The notes under the pieces were generated by a model. That model saw nothing but the letters and a program-made list of their open reading frames with translations, made no database searches and had not been told where the DNA came from. Shown here in pieces: positions 25,589-34,720 of a stretch of DNA of 60,412 bases; positions within the stretch are counted from its first letter, which is position 1; each line of letters opens with the position of its first letter. The position numbers were made by a program, and so were the translations under genes. The DNA is taken from NCBI GenBank assembly GCA_945861755.1, contig CAMAVQ010000010.1, positions 1-60,412 of the forward strand. Reading direction: 5' to 3'. This DNA comes from Gemmatimonas phototrophica (lineage in GTDB: Bacteria; Latescibacterota; UBA2968; UBA8231).

Positions 25589-26116
25589 TCAGGGCCCGGC
25601 GTTTATCGGGGAAACCAATTCGGTGATGCGCACGCCAAAATTTTCCGAAACCGTGACCACCTCGCCGCGGGCAAAGAGCCGGCCATTGACCAGGACATTG
25701 ACGGGTTCGCCCACGGATTTGTCCAGTTCGATGAGGGACTGTTCGCCCAAGTCCAGGACTTCCTGGACCGTTTTTTTGGTGCGGCCCAGTTCGATGGTCA
25801 CCATCAGCCGCACGTCCATGAGGCGGGCGATATTGGGCGGGACCCCGCCTGCGCCCGGCCCGCCGCCGATGGCCAGCCCACTGGCGGCCCCGCCGCCCTC
25901 GCCCTCCGGGCCGGCCATGTCCCCGCCGTCCTGCTCCATGGCCTTGAGCATTTCCATTTCCATCATCTGGTCCATGTCCCCGCCGCCCTCGCCTTCGCCC
26001 GACTCCAAGGCTTTGAGCATTTCTTCGGCGAGGGGGTCATACTCCTCACCCGGTCCGCCGTCGATGGCTTCGGCCAGGGCGTCGGCATCCTGCAGCAGAT
26101 CGTCTTCTTCCGCCAT
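25589..26116 (-). CDS. fliN: Flagellar motor switch protein FliN, long form
   Basis: 175 residues. The C-terminal 80 residues are the FliN/SpoA domain ([35 protein letters not shown], then [17 protein letters not shown]). The N-terminal 90 are acidic, Gly- and Met-rich and hold two similar units around [18 protein letters not shown] and [14 protein letters not shown], probably a disordered arm. It forms the lower C-ring with FliM. Last gene of the flgB operon; 22 bp after fliM. Confidence 0.92.
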   Translation of the reverse strand: MAEEDDLLQDADALAEAIDGGPGEEYDPLAEEMLKALESGEGEGGGDMDQMMEMEMLKAMEQDGGDMAGPEGEGGGAASGLAIGGGPGAGGVPPNIARLMDVRLMVTIELGRTKKTVQEVLDLGEQSLIELDKSVGEPVNVLVNGRLFARGEVVTVSENFGVRITELVSPINAGP

Positions 26117-26138
26117 GGGTTATCCTCTCCTTTTTATC

Positions 26139-27194
26139 TCAGACCGGAATGGGTCTGGCCTTGTTCTTGAAGATTTCCTCGTTCTCGCGGTCGATGAACT
26201 GGGTGATCTGCACGGCGTTTTTGCGGCCCACCCGGCCGGGCAGGGCCAGGAATTTGGGTTCTTCTTCCACAAAAACCACCGCCTGGTCCCGGATGGGGGT
26301 GTCCAGGCGCAAGACGTCGCCCTCCTGCAGATTTTGTAGATCCTGGAAGGAGACCATGCCGCGGGCCAGTTCGGCGCGCAGGGGCAGGTAGGTCTTGTCC
26401 AGACGCAGGCGGTTGGAGCGCATCAGTTCGTCTTTGTTGGCCCGCGTCTGCCGCGCATAGCTCTGCTGGCCCAGGCGGGGCAGGATGGACTCGAGGGTGA
26501 AGAAGGGATAACACAGGCTCACCAGCCCCGAGGCGTTGGTCGAGTTGACCTCGAAAGCCAGCAGGATGACAATTTCACTGGCGGCGGTGATCTGCATGAA
26601 TTCGGGGTTGGTCTCCAGCTCCACATCGGAGATTTCGACTCTCAAGATCGGTTCCCAGGTGGCCTCCAGGTCCTCGATCACCCGCTTGACGATCTTGTTG
26701 AGCACCCCCATCTCGATGGCGGTCAGCTGCCTGGCGTCCACCCCCTGGGAAGAGCCCTTGCCGCCAAAGATGCGGTCGACAAAGGCAAAGGCCACCGGCA
26801 TGGCAAAGTCCATGATCGCCTGGCCGTGGGTGGGCCCCACGGTGAACTGGTAGGAGCAGGAGGGGTTGGACAGGGACATGATGAACTCGGCGTAGGTGGT
26901 CTGGTCGACAAAAGCGGTGTCCACGTCGACCACGGCACGCATGGCACCAGAGAAGGTGGAACCCAGGAGCCGGGCAAAGTTGTCGTGCAGGCTCTCTAGG
27001 GTGCGCAGCTGGTCCTTGTTGACGCGGGCTGGGTGTTTGAAGTCGTAGGCCGTGGCGATCTGCTGCGAAGCCACGTCCTCGAAGGCGCCGCCGCCCCCAC
27101 CCCCGTCGCCGCCCCCGCCCCCGCCGCTATCGTCGCTGCCCTCGGCTACCGAGCGTAATTGGTCTATTTCGTCTTGGGAAAGTATGTCGCCCAT
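26139..27194 (-). CDS. fliM: Flagellar motor switch protein FliM
   Basis: 351 residues. Starts with MGDILSQDEIDQLR, the CheY-P-binding peptide, followed by a Gly/Asp tract (about 20-40), the CheC-like middle domain and a C-terminal SpoA domain (GDVLRLD, KARPIPV end). ATG 27194 is fixed by the conserved N-terminus; an in-frame extension to 27284 overlaps fliL and is rejected. The kept EIDQL peptide suggests response to CheY. Confidence 0.94.
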   Translation of the reverse strand: MGDILSQDEIDQLRSVAEGSDDSGGGGGGDGGGGGGAFEDVASQQIATAYDFKHPARVNKDQLRTLESLHDNFARLLGSTFSGAMRAVVDVDTAFVDQTTYAEFIMSLSNPSCSYQFTVGPTHGQAIMDFAMPVAFAFVDRIFGGKGSSQGVDARQLTAIEMGVLNKIVKRVIEDLEATWEPILRVEISDVELETNPEFMQITAASEIVILLAFEVNSTNASGLVSLCYPFFTLESILPRLGQQSYARQTRANKDELMRSNRLRLDKTYLPLRAELARGMVSFQDLQNLQEGDVLRLDTPIRDQAVVFVEEEPKFLALPGRVGRKNAVQITQFIDRENEEIFKNKARPIPV

Positions 27195-27204
27195 ACCTGT
27201 ACGC

Positions 27205-27858
27205 TCACTGGATGACGAATTCGGAGAAAATGACCTCGGAGATTTCGAAGAGCTTCTGGTCCTCTTTTTCTGGATCGGGAACAAACACCTTTGAGACGAT
27301 CTGGGCGTTCAGTTTCTTTTTGATTTCTTCCTGCAACTCCTTTTTTCCTTCCGGGTCGAGTAACTCGTCGATTCCTCTGGAACTGATTATTTCGATGATC
27401 AGGGCCTTCATCTTGCCCACGTAGGGGTTCATAGGCTCAAAAGCGGGGTTCCCCTTGTCGCTCCCATGGCCTCCTCCTCCTTCCGCATGCTCCTCGTCGG
27501 GATTGGGGTTGGTCCGGATGAGGCCCAGTTCGACGGCGACCATCACCACTCGCGAAGCATCGGTGCCGGCCGGGTTGGCCATGATTTTCTTCAGGAGGGG
27601 GGGGGAATAGTACTCGGGAAGCGCCCCGGTATGTTCGGCTTTGGCACCCCCCTCCTGGACCTGGGTTTCGTGGAGAATGGGTTCAGCGGCGTGTTCCCCG
27701 CCTCCTGCCCGGTCCTTGAAGACGGTAGTGATCAGCACCCAGGCCACTGTCACCTGGGCCACCAGCACGATGGCAGCCAGGGGCCCCCATTTCTTGAGCA
27801 CGCTGCCCCCATCGCCCGATCCGCCGCCGCTGGGTTTCTCGGCTTCTTCATCTGACAT
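27205..27858 (-). CDS. fliL: Flagellar basal body-associated protein FliL
   Basis: 217 residues: short cytoplasmic end, one transmembrane helix (about 28-48), acidic/His-rich linkers and a periplasmic domain ending FEISEVIFSEFVIQ, as in FliL. Longer than the common 150-180 because of two low-complexity inserts (about 50-80 and 120-140). FliL surrounds the stator. motA and motB, which often sit next to it, are absent. Confidence 0.9.
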   Translation of the reverse strand: MSDEEAEKPSGGGSGDGGSVLKKWGPLAAIVLVAQVTVAWVLITTVFKDRAGGGEHAAEPILHETQVQEGGAKAEHTGALPEYYSPPLLKKIMANPAGTDASRVVMVAVELGLIRTNPNPDEEHAEGGGGHGSDKGNPAFEPMNPYVGKMKALIIEIISSRGIDELLDPEGKKELQEEIKKKLNAQIVSKVFVPDPEKEDQKLFEISEVIFSEFVIQ

Positions 27859-27918
27859 GCTAACTCTCCCTATACACTGCTGATGGGCGGCTCACGCCGC
27901 GTCCTGCTGCCGGCCGGT

Positions 27919-28122
27919 TCAGCCGTTCTTGCTGAACAAGGGCTTGTGACACTGCTGCCGGTATTCGATGACCCGCTCGATCACCTGGTCCACCGATTCG
28001 GTGACCATGAGCTTCTTCCCAGAAACCAGGCTGATCATGGTATCGGGGATGGCTTCGACGAATTCGATCATTTCGGCATTCACCACGAATTCGCGCGTGT
28101 TTAATCTGGTCAGTCTGATCAT
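27919..28122 (-). CDS. flbD: FlbD/SwrD family small flagellar protein
   Basis: 67 residues. MIRLTRLNTREFVVNAEMIEFVEAIPDTMI followed by SGKKLMVTESVDQVIERVIEY is the complete FlbD (SwrD) pattern. In Bacillus the homologue raises stator torque. It is not the Caulobacter NtrC-type regulator of the same name. Lies between flgE and fliL as in many spirochaete, Firmicute and FCB clusters. Confidence 0.92.
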   Translation of the reverse strand: MIRLTRLNTREFVVNAEMIEFVEAIPDTMISLVSGKKLMVTESVDQVIERVIEYRQQCHKPLFSKNG

Positions 28123-28160
28123 AAGGCGTCCATCGCCGAGCTGGATGGTGGCAGCGGATC

Positions 28161-28174
28161 AGGGCTCATGCCCT
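28161..28174. other. Small palindrome in flgE-flbD spacer
   Basis: AGGGC-TCAT-GCCCT, a perfect 5-bp stem with a 4-nt loop, starts about 10 nt after the flgE stop. No T-run follows, so it is more likely an mRNA-processing or stability hairpin than a terminator. The 61-bp spacer holds nothing else visible. Confidence 0.3.
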
Positions 28175-28183
28175 AAAGATATT

Positions 28184-30148
28184 TTACCGTTTCAAATTTA
28201 CCAACTCGTTCAACAAGTCGTCAGCGGTGGTGATGGTCCGGGCGTTGGCCTGGAAACCGCGCTGGGTGACCATCATGGTGACAAACTCGTTGGCCAGATC
28301 GACGTTGGACATCTCCAAAGAACCGGCGCGGATCCGCCCCTGGACGGTGCTCTGGGCGGCGCCTACCACCGGCTGCCCCGAGGCCTCGGTCTGGGAAAAG
28401 AGGTTGTCGCCGACGCGTTTGAGGCCCTCGGGATCGGTAAAGGAGGCCAGCAGCACCCGGCCCATGACCTGGGACTCGCCGTTGCTGAACAGACCGCGGA
28501 TGTTGCCGTTGTCCTCGATATTGACCTCGATCAGGCTGCCCGAAGCCCGGCCGTCCTGGTCGCGCACCGAAACCGAGGAGGGGGCCACGAACTGGGTCAG
28601 GCCGCCCAGGCGTTCGTTGCCGGCGGCAGCCAGGTCGATACGCAACTCGGGGGTGCCACCGCCGGTTTGGAAGACCAAGGGCGACTTATCCGAGGCATCG
28701 AAAGTGCGCAGGGTGCCGTCCTCGTTGAAAATGGCCGTGCCGTTGTTGCCCGCCTGCGGGGTGAGGCCATCGACCGTGGCGACCCAGTTCCATTCGTTGC
28801 CCACGGTGCTCTTGGTGAAATTGACCGTGAGCGAATGCACGTCGCCCTTCTCATCGTAGACCTGGGTGTTGGTGCTATAGGAGAAGGGGGGTTTGTCGCC
28901 GAAGATCCCGGAGCCCGGTCCTTTGTCGAGCAGCGACATATTGAGGTCGAAGCCCACCACCCGATCGCCGCTGATCTCGTCGGTGAGGATCAACTTGCCG
29001 GTGTCGGGGTCTAGGCCGGCCTTGACGCTGCCGTAGGCGCTTTCGACTACTTTCAACAGGTCGGCGACTTTATCGGTGGTGCCATTGGCATAGGTGAAGA
29101 TGCCGTCGAAGCGTTCACCGGTGGGTTTGGTGCCGGAGAAACGCAGCACGTCGCCGTCGGTCAGGTCCTGGCCTATATTGGCCAGTTCGTTGAGCAGGGT
29201 GGTACCGCTGGCCATCTGGCCTGGGGTCGGGGTCTGGGGTGCCAGGCCCAGGGCAGCGACAACATTGGCATTGGGATCGGCGTTGTCCACCGAGAGTTTC
29301 ACCTGCTCGCCGCCCTCGGTGGAGCGCAGCACCACTTGCCCCAGGTCGTTGGCCTTGAAGATCACCTTGCCCTTGAGGGTGCCGTTGACATTGATCTGGG
29401 CGTTGAGTTCGGCAACCAGGGTCAGCCGATCCTCGAAGGTGCGGGGCGGGATGCTCAGGGTGCTCTCGGTGATCTGCCCGCCTTTGTCGATGGTGACCTT
29501 GAGGCCGGCGCCCGAGGTGAAGCCGGTGTAATCGAGGCTGGCGGTGCCCGCCTGCGAGGCCGGCAAACCAAAGGTGGTGTTGGTGCTCCACACCGGCTCT
29601 CCCTGGCCGTCGCCGCTGACGTCCAGATTGCCCGACAGGTTGATCTTGGTCGAGGCCTTGGCCTTGGATTCGCGGTCGAGAGGGACCACCAGGCCCTCCG
29701 TTTCGGACTTGAAGGTGCCGTCGTCGCGGGCCAGGTTGCCCTGGACCACCATGCCGGTGCCCGGATCGATGAGTTTGCCGGTTTTGTCGAAGAGGAAGGA
29801 CCCGTCGCGGGTATAAGCGGTGTTCTGGCCGTCGCCGACGACAAAAAAGCCCTCGCCCTCAACGGCCAGATCGGTGTCGATCCCGGTGCTCTGCAGGCTG
29901 CCCTGGCTCATGTTCACGTCGATGCTGCTGACCCGCACGCCCTGCCCGGATTGCTGCGGGTTGGTGGCGGCCACCCCGCCGCGAGGGCCAGAGCCCTCGC
30001 TCAGGGTGCGGCCCATGACGTCGGAAAAGGTGACCCGCCCGGACTTGAAGCCGTTGGTGTTGACATTGGCGATGTTGTTGCTGACCACGTTCATCCGCGT
30101 CTGGTGGCTCTGGATGCCCGTGATGCCGGTGTAGATTGAGTCGATCAT
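28184..30148 (-). CDS. flgE: Flagellar hook protein FlgE
   Basis: 654 residues. N-terminus MIDSIYTGITGIQSHQTRMNVVSNNIANVNTNGFK and C-terminus VDLANEFVTMMVTQRGFQANARTITTADDLLNELVNL are the conserved axial-protein helices; the middle holds extra hook surface domains, making it longer than the enterobacterial form (about 400). It polymerises into the hook with FlgD as cap. Four bp downstream of flgD. Confidence 0.94.
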   Translation of the reverse strand: MIDSIYTGITGIQSHQTRMNVVSNNIANVNTNGFKSGRVTFSDVMGRTLSEGSGPRGGVAATNPQQSGQGVRVSSIDVNMSQGSLQSTGIDTDLAVEGEGFFVVGDGQNTAYTRDGSFLFDKTGKLIDPGTGMVVQGNLARDDGTFKSETEGLVVPLDRESKAKASTKINLSGNLDVSGDGQGEPVWSTNTTFGLPASQAGTASLDYTGFTSGAGLKVTIDKGGQITESTLSIPPRTFEDRLTLVAELNAQINVNGTLKGKVIFKANDLGQVVLRSTEGGEQVKLSVDNADPNANVVAALGLAPQTPTPGQMASGTTLLNELANIGQDLTDGDVLRFSGTKPTGERFDGIFTYANGTTDKVADLLKVVESAYGSVKAGLDPDTGKLILTDEISGDRVVGFDLNMSLLDKGPGSGIFGDKPPFSYSTNTQVYDEKGDVHSLTVNFTKSTVGNEWNWVATVDGLTPQAGNNGTAIFNEDGTLRTFDASDKSPLVFQTGGGTPELRIDLAAAGNERLGGLTQFVAPSSVSVRDQDGRASGSLIEVNIEDNGNIRGLFSNGESQVMGRVLLASFTDPEGLKRVGDNLFSQTEASGQPVVGAAQSTVQGRIRAGSLEMSNVDLANEFVTMMVTQRGFQANARTITTADDLLNELVNLKR

Positions 30149-30152
30149 GGAA

Positions 30153-30827
30153 TTACTCCTCGGTTATGCCGCGCAAGTCGTTCATTGAATATTCTCGGTT
30201 GTCGGCCCAGATCCTCGGTTCCTGGCCGGTGTAGCGGATTGACTGGACCTTCAGGCTTTCCATCACCTCTCCACCCAGGATGGCCTGACCGTTGGCATCC
30301 AGGGTGGAGATAACCGCCCGATACGCGCCGGCGGGGACCTCGGTGCCGTCTTCACTTTTGCCGTTCCATTTCACCTTGCCATAGGCCTGGCGGGGCGACA
30401 GCTCAAAGTCGCGCACCAGTTGGTTGCTGGCGTCGAGAATCTGCAAGTGAGCCTGGTTCGCCCCAGGTGCCAGTTGGTAGGAGAGGGAAGTGGAATTGCT
30501 GCCGTCGTACACCGCTTCGGTGGTGGCCACCTCCACTTTCTTGCCCACCAAGGAGGCCGCCTGGCTCTTGAGGAAAGCCGACTGCAGTTGGCTCTCGGCG
30601 GTGCTCTTTTCGCCCAGCGATTTGTTCATATTTTGCAGCTGTTCCAGCGAGCTGAACTGGGCCATCTGGCTGACGAACTCGGTATTGTCCATCGGGTTGA
30701 GCGGGTCCTGGTACTTCAGCTGCATGGTCAGCAGATGGAGGAAATCGTCCTTGCCCAATTCGGTCTTGGGGTTGGCTCGTTGCTGGGAGGTTTGGCTCCC
30801 CTGGGCCGCCAGAGCGCTGATGTTCAT
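30153..30827 (-). CDS. flgD: Hook-capping protein FlgD
   Basis: 224 residues. N-terminal export region [39 protein letters not shown] is the FlgD signature; the C-terminal half carries the Ig/tudor-like FLgD fold ([24 protein letters not shown]). It caps the growing hook. Confidence 0.93.
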   Translation of the reverse strand: MNISALAAQGSQTSQQRANPKTELGKDDFLHLLTMQLKYQDPLNPMDNTEFVSQMAQFSSLEQLQNMNKSLGEKSTAESQLQSAFLKSQAASLVGKKVEVATTEAVYDGSNSTSLSYQLAPGANQAHLQILDASNQLVRDFELSPRQAYGKVKWNGKSEDGTEVPAGAYRAVISTLDANGQAILGGEVMESLKVQSIRYTGQEPRIWADNREYSMNDLRGITEE

Positions 30828-30847
30828 AGGTTTAGACCTCTCTCATT

Positions 30848-32101
30848 TCAGGCTAGGTAATCCACCGCCAGGGCGCCGCGGGGGGCGAGGACCGGCGGGG
30901 CCGCCTCGGAGAGGGGGCTGGTGCCGCTGGTCTGGCGCCTTTCTCCCCCTTGGGATTGGGATCCGTGCCCGGACCGATCCGGCTGGGCGAAGCGGCCGTC
31001 GGGGGCCAGGCCGATGTCGAAGCTCTGCAGATCCAGGCCCTGCTGATGCAGCGCGTTGCGCAGGCGGTCGAGGTGCTGGTCGAGTAATTGTTTGACCTCG
31101 GGGTTCTGCACCATCATCTCGCCGCGCACTACCCCTTCGCTGGTCCGCACCCGCACCTCGATCTCGCCCAGGTCATCGGGCAGCAATTGCAGGCGCATCT
31201 CCGACAAACCTTCGCTCACCAGGGTGGCCAGGCCGCGCACCAATTGGGGCATCACCACCTGGGCGGTTTCGTCGAGCAGGGCGGCGTTCATCGCCTGCTG
31301 GAGCTGGTCCAGCACCGGCTCGGGGGAGACCTCGGTCTTGAGGTCGGGGTGCATCATTTCGCGAAAGCTGAGCAGATCAGTGCTGGGGCTTTTCTCCAGT
31401 GGCAGCTCAACTGTTTTGGTCTGCAAGGTTTCCAGGTTTAGCTGCTGGTCGGCGGGGAGCTGGTCCGCTGCGGGCGTGTCGGTCTGCTCACCCTCGGTAC
31501 GGGTGTGGGAGGTGGCCGCTTTGCCGGTAGCTGGCGGCAAGGGCGACGCTCCGGACTCCGGTGCCGGGGCAGGCAAGGGCTCTATTTTTTCGGCGGCGGG
31601 CATGGCCCCAGGCTCGGCTTTTCCGGGCGCTGGCAGGGTGGGGCAAACCCCGGACCTCGGAGCAGGGGCGGCCACAACCTCGGCCTTGCCAGTGGTCTGC
31701 GGTACCGCGGCCTCGGCTTTGCCTTGAGCCGGGCCGGCGGCGTTCATGGCAGCCTCTGCGGGGGAGAGTGGGACGATAGGCTGGGTCGCCGGGGGCGTTG
31801 GCACGGCATCGCGGTCCTTGGGGTGTTCGGCCTGGGGATCTTTCTCCTGGTCCTGGTCCTGATCGGGGGTCTTTTTTTCTTCGGTCTGGACCGGTGCCTG
31901 ATCTTCGCCATGTGCGGCGGCCTCGGGCTTGGCTTCGGGGGGGTTGTCCTCCCGACCCGGCGCCGCTTCGGGTGCCGGTCGCTTTTCGGCGGCGGTCCGC
32001 TCTAGGATGCGCTTGAAATCGGCTGCCCCTGCCGCTGGTTTGGTGATGCGTTTGCCGTGGGCAGCTTGGGATTTGGGGGCGGGTGGAGCCACTGCCACCA
32101 T
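30848..32101 (-). CDS. fliK: Hook-length control protein FliK
   Basis: 417 residues. The N-terminal 280 residues are Ala/Pro/Glu-rich and repetitive, as expected of the molecular ruler; the C-terminal domain has LRLQLLPDDLGEIEVRVRT, the FliK core that contacts FlhB. ATG 32101 lies one base after the fliJ stop. Confidence 0.88.
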   Translation of the reverse strand: MVAVAPPAPKSQAAHGKRITKPAAGAADFKRILERTAAEKRPAPEAAPGREDNPPEAKPEAAAHGEDQAPVQTEEKKTPDQDQDQEKDPQAEHPKDRDAVPTPPATQPIVPLSPAEAAMNAAGPAQGKAEAAVPQTTGKAEVVAAPAPRSGVCPTLPAPGKAEPGAMPAAEKIEPLPAPAPESGASPLPPATGKAATSHTRTEGEQTDTPAADQLPADQQLNLETLQTKTVELPLEKSPSTDLLSFREMMHPDLKTEVSPEPVLDQLQQAMNAALLDETAQVVMPQLVRGLATLVSEGLSEMRLQLLPDDLGEIEVRVRTSEGVVRGEMMVQNPEVKQLLDQHLDRLRNALHQQGLDLQSFDIGLAPDGRFAQPDRSGHGSQSQGGERRQTSGTSPLSEAAPPVLAPRGALAVDYLA

Positions 32102-32102
32102 A

Positions 32103-32561
32103 TCAGGTTTCTCCTTTTAGGGCGCGCCGCAGGTAGCTCTGCTCGCCCACTTCGTCCAATTGACGCCGCTCGTGGCGCTGCTGCAGCCGGCGGTGTTCGG
32201 CCGCGGCCTTTTCTCTTAGGATCTCGTAAGTTCGTTTTTCGCGGCGGGCAGCGACCAATCGCTGGCGCTCTTCTTCTGCTTTGGCAGCGGCCTGGGCCCG
32301 GCGGTCGTCCTGGACCTGGATCTCGCGCTGCAAGCGTTGGTCGTAGCTGAGATTGAGCAAAAGCAGGCCCAGGTCGAGGGCGCGGGCCGGCTGCTCCTGG
32401 GCTGCCAGGCGGTAACGGTGCTGGGTCAGGCGCAGGTTTTCCAGGGCCTCCTCTTCCTGGGTGAGCGCTGTCAGCGCCTCACCCATGGCTCGCTGGCGCA
32501 CCCCTTCGAGCCGTTCCTTGATCTCCAGCAGTCGCTGGAAGCGGAAGCGCAGGCGCTTCAT
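32103..32561 (-). CDS. fliJ: Flagellar export chaperone FliJ
   Basis: 152 residues, almost entirely coiled coil. MKRLRFRFQRLLEIKERLE is the typical FliJ start. ATG 32561 shares a base with the fliI stop (TGATG), which fixes the start and excludes the upstream in-frame extension inside fliI. FliJ is the stalk of the FliI ATPase. Confidence 0.9.
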   Translation of the reverse strand: MKRLRFRFQRLLEIKERLEGVRQRAMGEALTALTQEEEALENLRLTQHRYRLAAQEQPARALDLGLLLLNLSYDQRLQREIQVQDDRRAQAAAKAEEERQRLVAARREKRTYEILREKAAAEHRRLQQRHERRQLDEVGEQSYLRRALKGET

Positions 32562-33877
32562 CAGTTGGCCTCCTGGGTCAACTGCAGCAATTGTTGCACA
32601 TGGGTGGCAAAATCGGCCCCTTCGTGCCGGCGCTGCTGTAAGAAGGCGTTGATCGGGCCGATCAGCTGCAGGGCGCGGTCGACGCGCGGATTGCTGCCCC
32701 GGGCATAGGCGCCGATGTTGATCAGGTCTTCGGCCTCGGCATAGGCGGCCAGGAGCGATTTGAGCTGGATGGACTGTTCCCAATGGGGCTCTTCGACCAC
32801 GTCGCTCATGGAGCGGCTGACACTCTCCATCACCTCGATGGGGGGAAAGTGGCCGCGGCTGGCCAGGCGTCGCGAGAGCACCAAGTGGCCGTCGAGAATG
32901 GCGCGCGAGGCGTCGGCGATGGGGTCATCCATGTCGTCGCCCTCGACCAGCACTGTGTACAGGCCGGTGATACTGCCTTGGCGGGCCATGCCGGCCCGCT
33001 CCAGCAGGCGCGGCAGCAGGGCGAAGACCGAAGGGGTGTAGCCCTTGGTGGTGGGCGGCTCGCCGGCGGCCAGGCCAATCTCGCGCTGGGCCATGGCCAT
33101 GCGGGTGAGCGAGTCCATCATCAGCAGCACGTCCTGACCTTGGTCGCGGAAATACTCGGCAATGGCGGTGGCCACAAAGGCCGCCTTGAGGCGGATGAGG
33201 GCTGGCTGGTCGGAGGTGGCAACCACCACCACCGAGCGGCGCAGGCCTTCTTCGCCCAGGCTGTCCTCGATGAAGTCCAGCACTTCTTTGCCGCGTTCGC
33301 CGACCAGGGCGATGACATTGACGTCGGCCTCGGAGTGGCGGGCGATCATGCCCATCAGGGTGCTTTTGCCCACGCCGCTGCCGGCAAAGATGCCGAGGCG
33401 CTGGCCCTTGCCGCAGCTGACCAACCCGTCGATGGCCCGCACCCCCGTGCCCAGGGGTTGACGCACTCGGCGGCGGCTCAGGGGGGCGGGGGGATGGTTG
33501 TAGACAGCCCGCCGGGCGGCAGTGCGCAGGGGGCCGCGCTCGTCCATCGGTCGGCCCAATCCGTCGAGGACGCGGCCGCGCAGGGCGTCGCCCACCGGGA
33601 CTGAAAAGGGCCGGCGAGTGGGGAAGACCGGGGTGCCAGGACGGATGCCTTCGATCTCGGCCAGGGGCATGAGCAACACCCGCTCGCCGCGGAAACCAAC
33701 CACCTCGGCCTGGATCGCATTCCCTTTGCGGGCATCGCCGATCAGGCACAGCTCACCCAGGGCGATCTCGGCGGGGCCGAGGGACTCGACCACCAGACCG
33801 ACGATCTGCACGACCTTGCCGTAGCGGGTGCGCGGCTCGGTCCGTTCTACCAGGTCAAGCAGGTTGGTTGCTATCAT
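32561..33877 (-). CDS. fliI: Flagellum-specific ATPase FliI
   Basis: 438 residues. Walker A GIFAGSGVGKST (about 155-166), Walker B VLLMMDSLTRMA, and the ATP-synthase-beta-type PSVFALLPRLLERAG segment. ATG 33877 places 18 residues before the conserved RYGKV block, as in Bacillus FliI; ATG 33901 would add eight residues. Either start overlaps fliH (23 or 47 bp). Confidence 0.93.
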   Translation of the reverse strand: MIATNLLDLVERTEPRTRYGKVVQIVGLVVESLGPAEIALGELCLIGDARKGNAIQAEVVGFRGERVLLMPLAEIEGIRPGTPVFPTRRPFSVPVGDALRGRVLDGLGRPMDERGPLRTAARRAVYNHPPAPLSRRRVRQPLGTGVRAIDGLVSCGKGQRLGIFAGSGVGKSTLMGMIARHSEADVNVIALVGERGKEVLDFIEDSLGEEGLRRSVVVVATSDQPALIRLKAAFVATAIAEYFRDQGQDVLLMMDSLTRMAMAQREIGLAAGEPPTTKGYTPSVFALLPRLLERAGMARQGSITGLYTVLVEGDDMDDPIADASRAILDGHLVLSRRLASRGHFPPIEVMESVSRSMSDVVEEPHWEQSIQLKSLLAAYAEAEDLINIGAYARGSNPRVDRALQLIGPINAFLQQRRHEGADFATHVQQLLQLTQEAN

Positions 33878-34646
33878 CCTTACGCTCGTTTTGTAGGGCA
33901 TCGCTTAGGGTCTGGCGCAGCGTCTCCAATTGGGTCTCCAGGCGGGCGTCGAGGTTGGCCTCGTCGCCTTCGAGCATACAGCCGCCGCGATCGACCTCCT
34001 CGCCCGGGCGCACCCGGATGGCGGTGTCTCGGCTCGTTTTTTCCGTCCAGCGCTGGGCAAATTTTCTGGCGATATTCAGATCCTCGGGGTGGACCTTTAA
34101 GACCAGTTCGCTCTGGGCACCCAGGTGTTCGAGGGCGGCGCGCATGGAGCGGACCAGGATCTTGGGGTCCAAGGCGGCCTGCACGCCGGTGATGCGCCGG
34201 GCCAGGGCCACGGCCAGGTCTACCACCAGTTGGTCTGCTTCGCGCAGCACCTGGGCCCGTTGGACCTCGATGGCTTCGTGCAACTGAGTCATGCGTTCCA
34301 CCGCTTCGCGGGCTTCGGCTTCCTTGGCGGCGACGCCTGCCTGGAAGCCCTCTTCGTAGCGCTGTTGATGGGTCTGCTCCAACTCTTGACGCCAGCGGGT
34401 TTCGGCCTCTTCTAGCTGCGCCTGGGCTTCCTGCTGCAGCTGCTCGCGCTCCTGCTGGAGGCGAATCTCCCAGCGGGCCTCGAGTTCCTGGCCCAGGTTC
34501 TCGACCCGGTTGGAGAGCAGGCCGGCCAAGTCCACGGTGGTGCCGCTCTCGGCTTCGTCCGGCTGATTGAGGTACAACTCGCGTTCTAGCTGGCCCAGGG
34601 TCACCACCGGTCCAGTGATACGGACGGTGCGGATTACCTTAGACAT
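33855..34646 (-). CDS. fliH: Flagellar export stator FliH
   Basis: 263 residues. Central Glu/Gln-rich coiled coil (about 50-110) and a C-terminal domain similar to ATPase delta subunits (KVHPEDLNIARKFAQRW, GGCMLEGDEANLDARLETQL). ATG 34646 has GGAG 9 nt upstream and is preferred to the in-frame start at 34691. A 74-bp gap separates it from fliF; fliG, usually found here, is absent. Confidence 0.87.
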   Translation of the reverse strand: MSKVIRTVRITGPVVTLGQLERELYLNQPDEAESGTTVDLAGLLSNRVENLGQELEARWEIRLQQEREQLQQEAQAQLEEAETRWRQELEQTHQQRYEEGFQAGVAAKEAEAREAVERMTQLHEAIEVQRAQVLREADQLVVDLAVALARRITGVQAALDPKILVRSMRAALEHLGAQSELVLKVHPEDLNIARKFAQRWTEKTSRDTAIRVRPGEEVDRGGCMLEGDEANLDARLETQLETLRQTLSDALQNERKDDSNQPA

Positions 34647-34720
34647 GAGCAGGGCTCCGGTAGTTGGGGTGCCGTGGCGATTCAGTGTCAAGGTACATTC
34701 CGGCTGCCCCTTATCCTACC

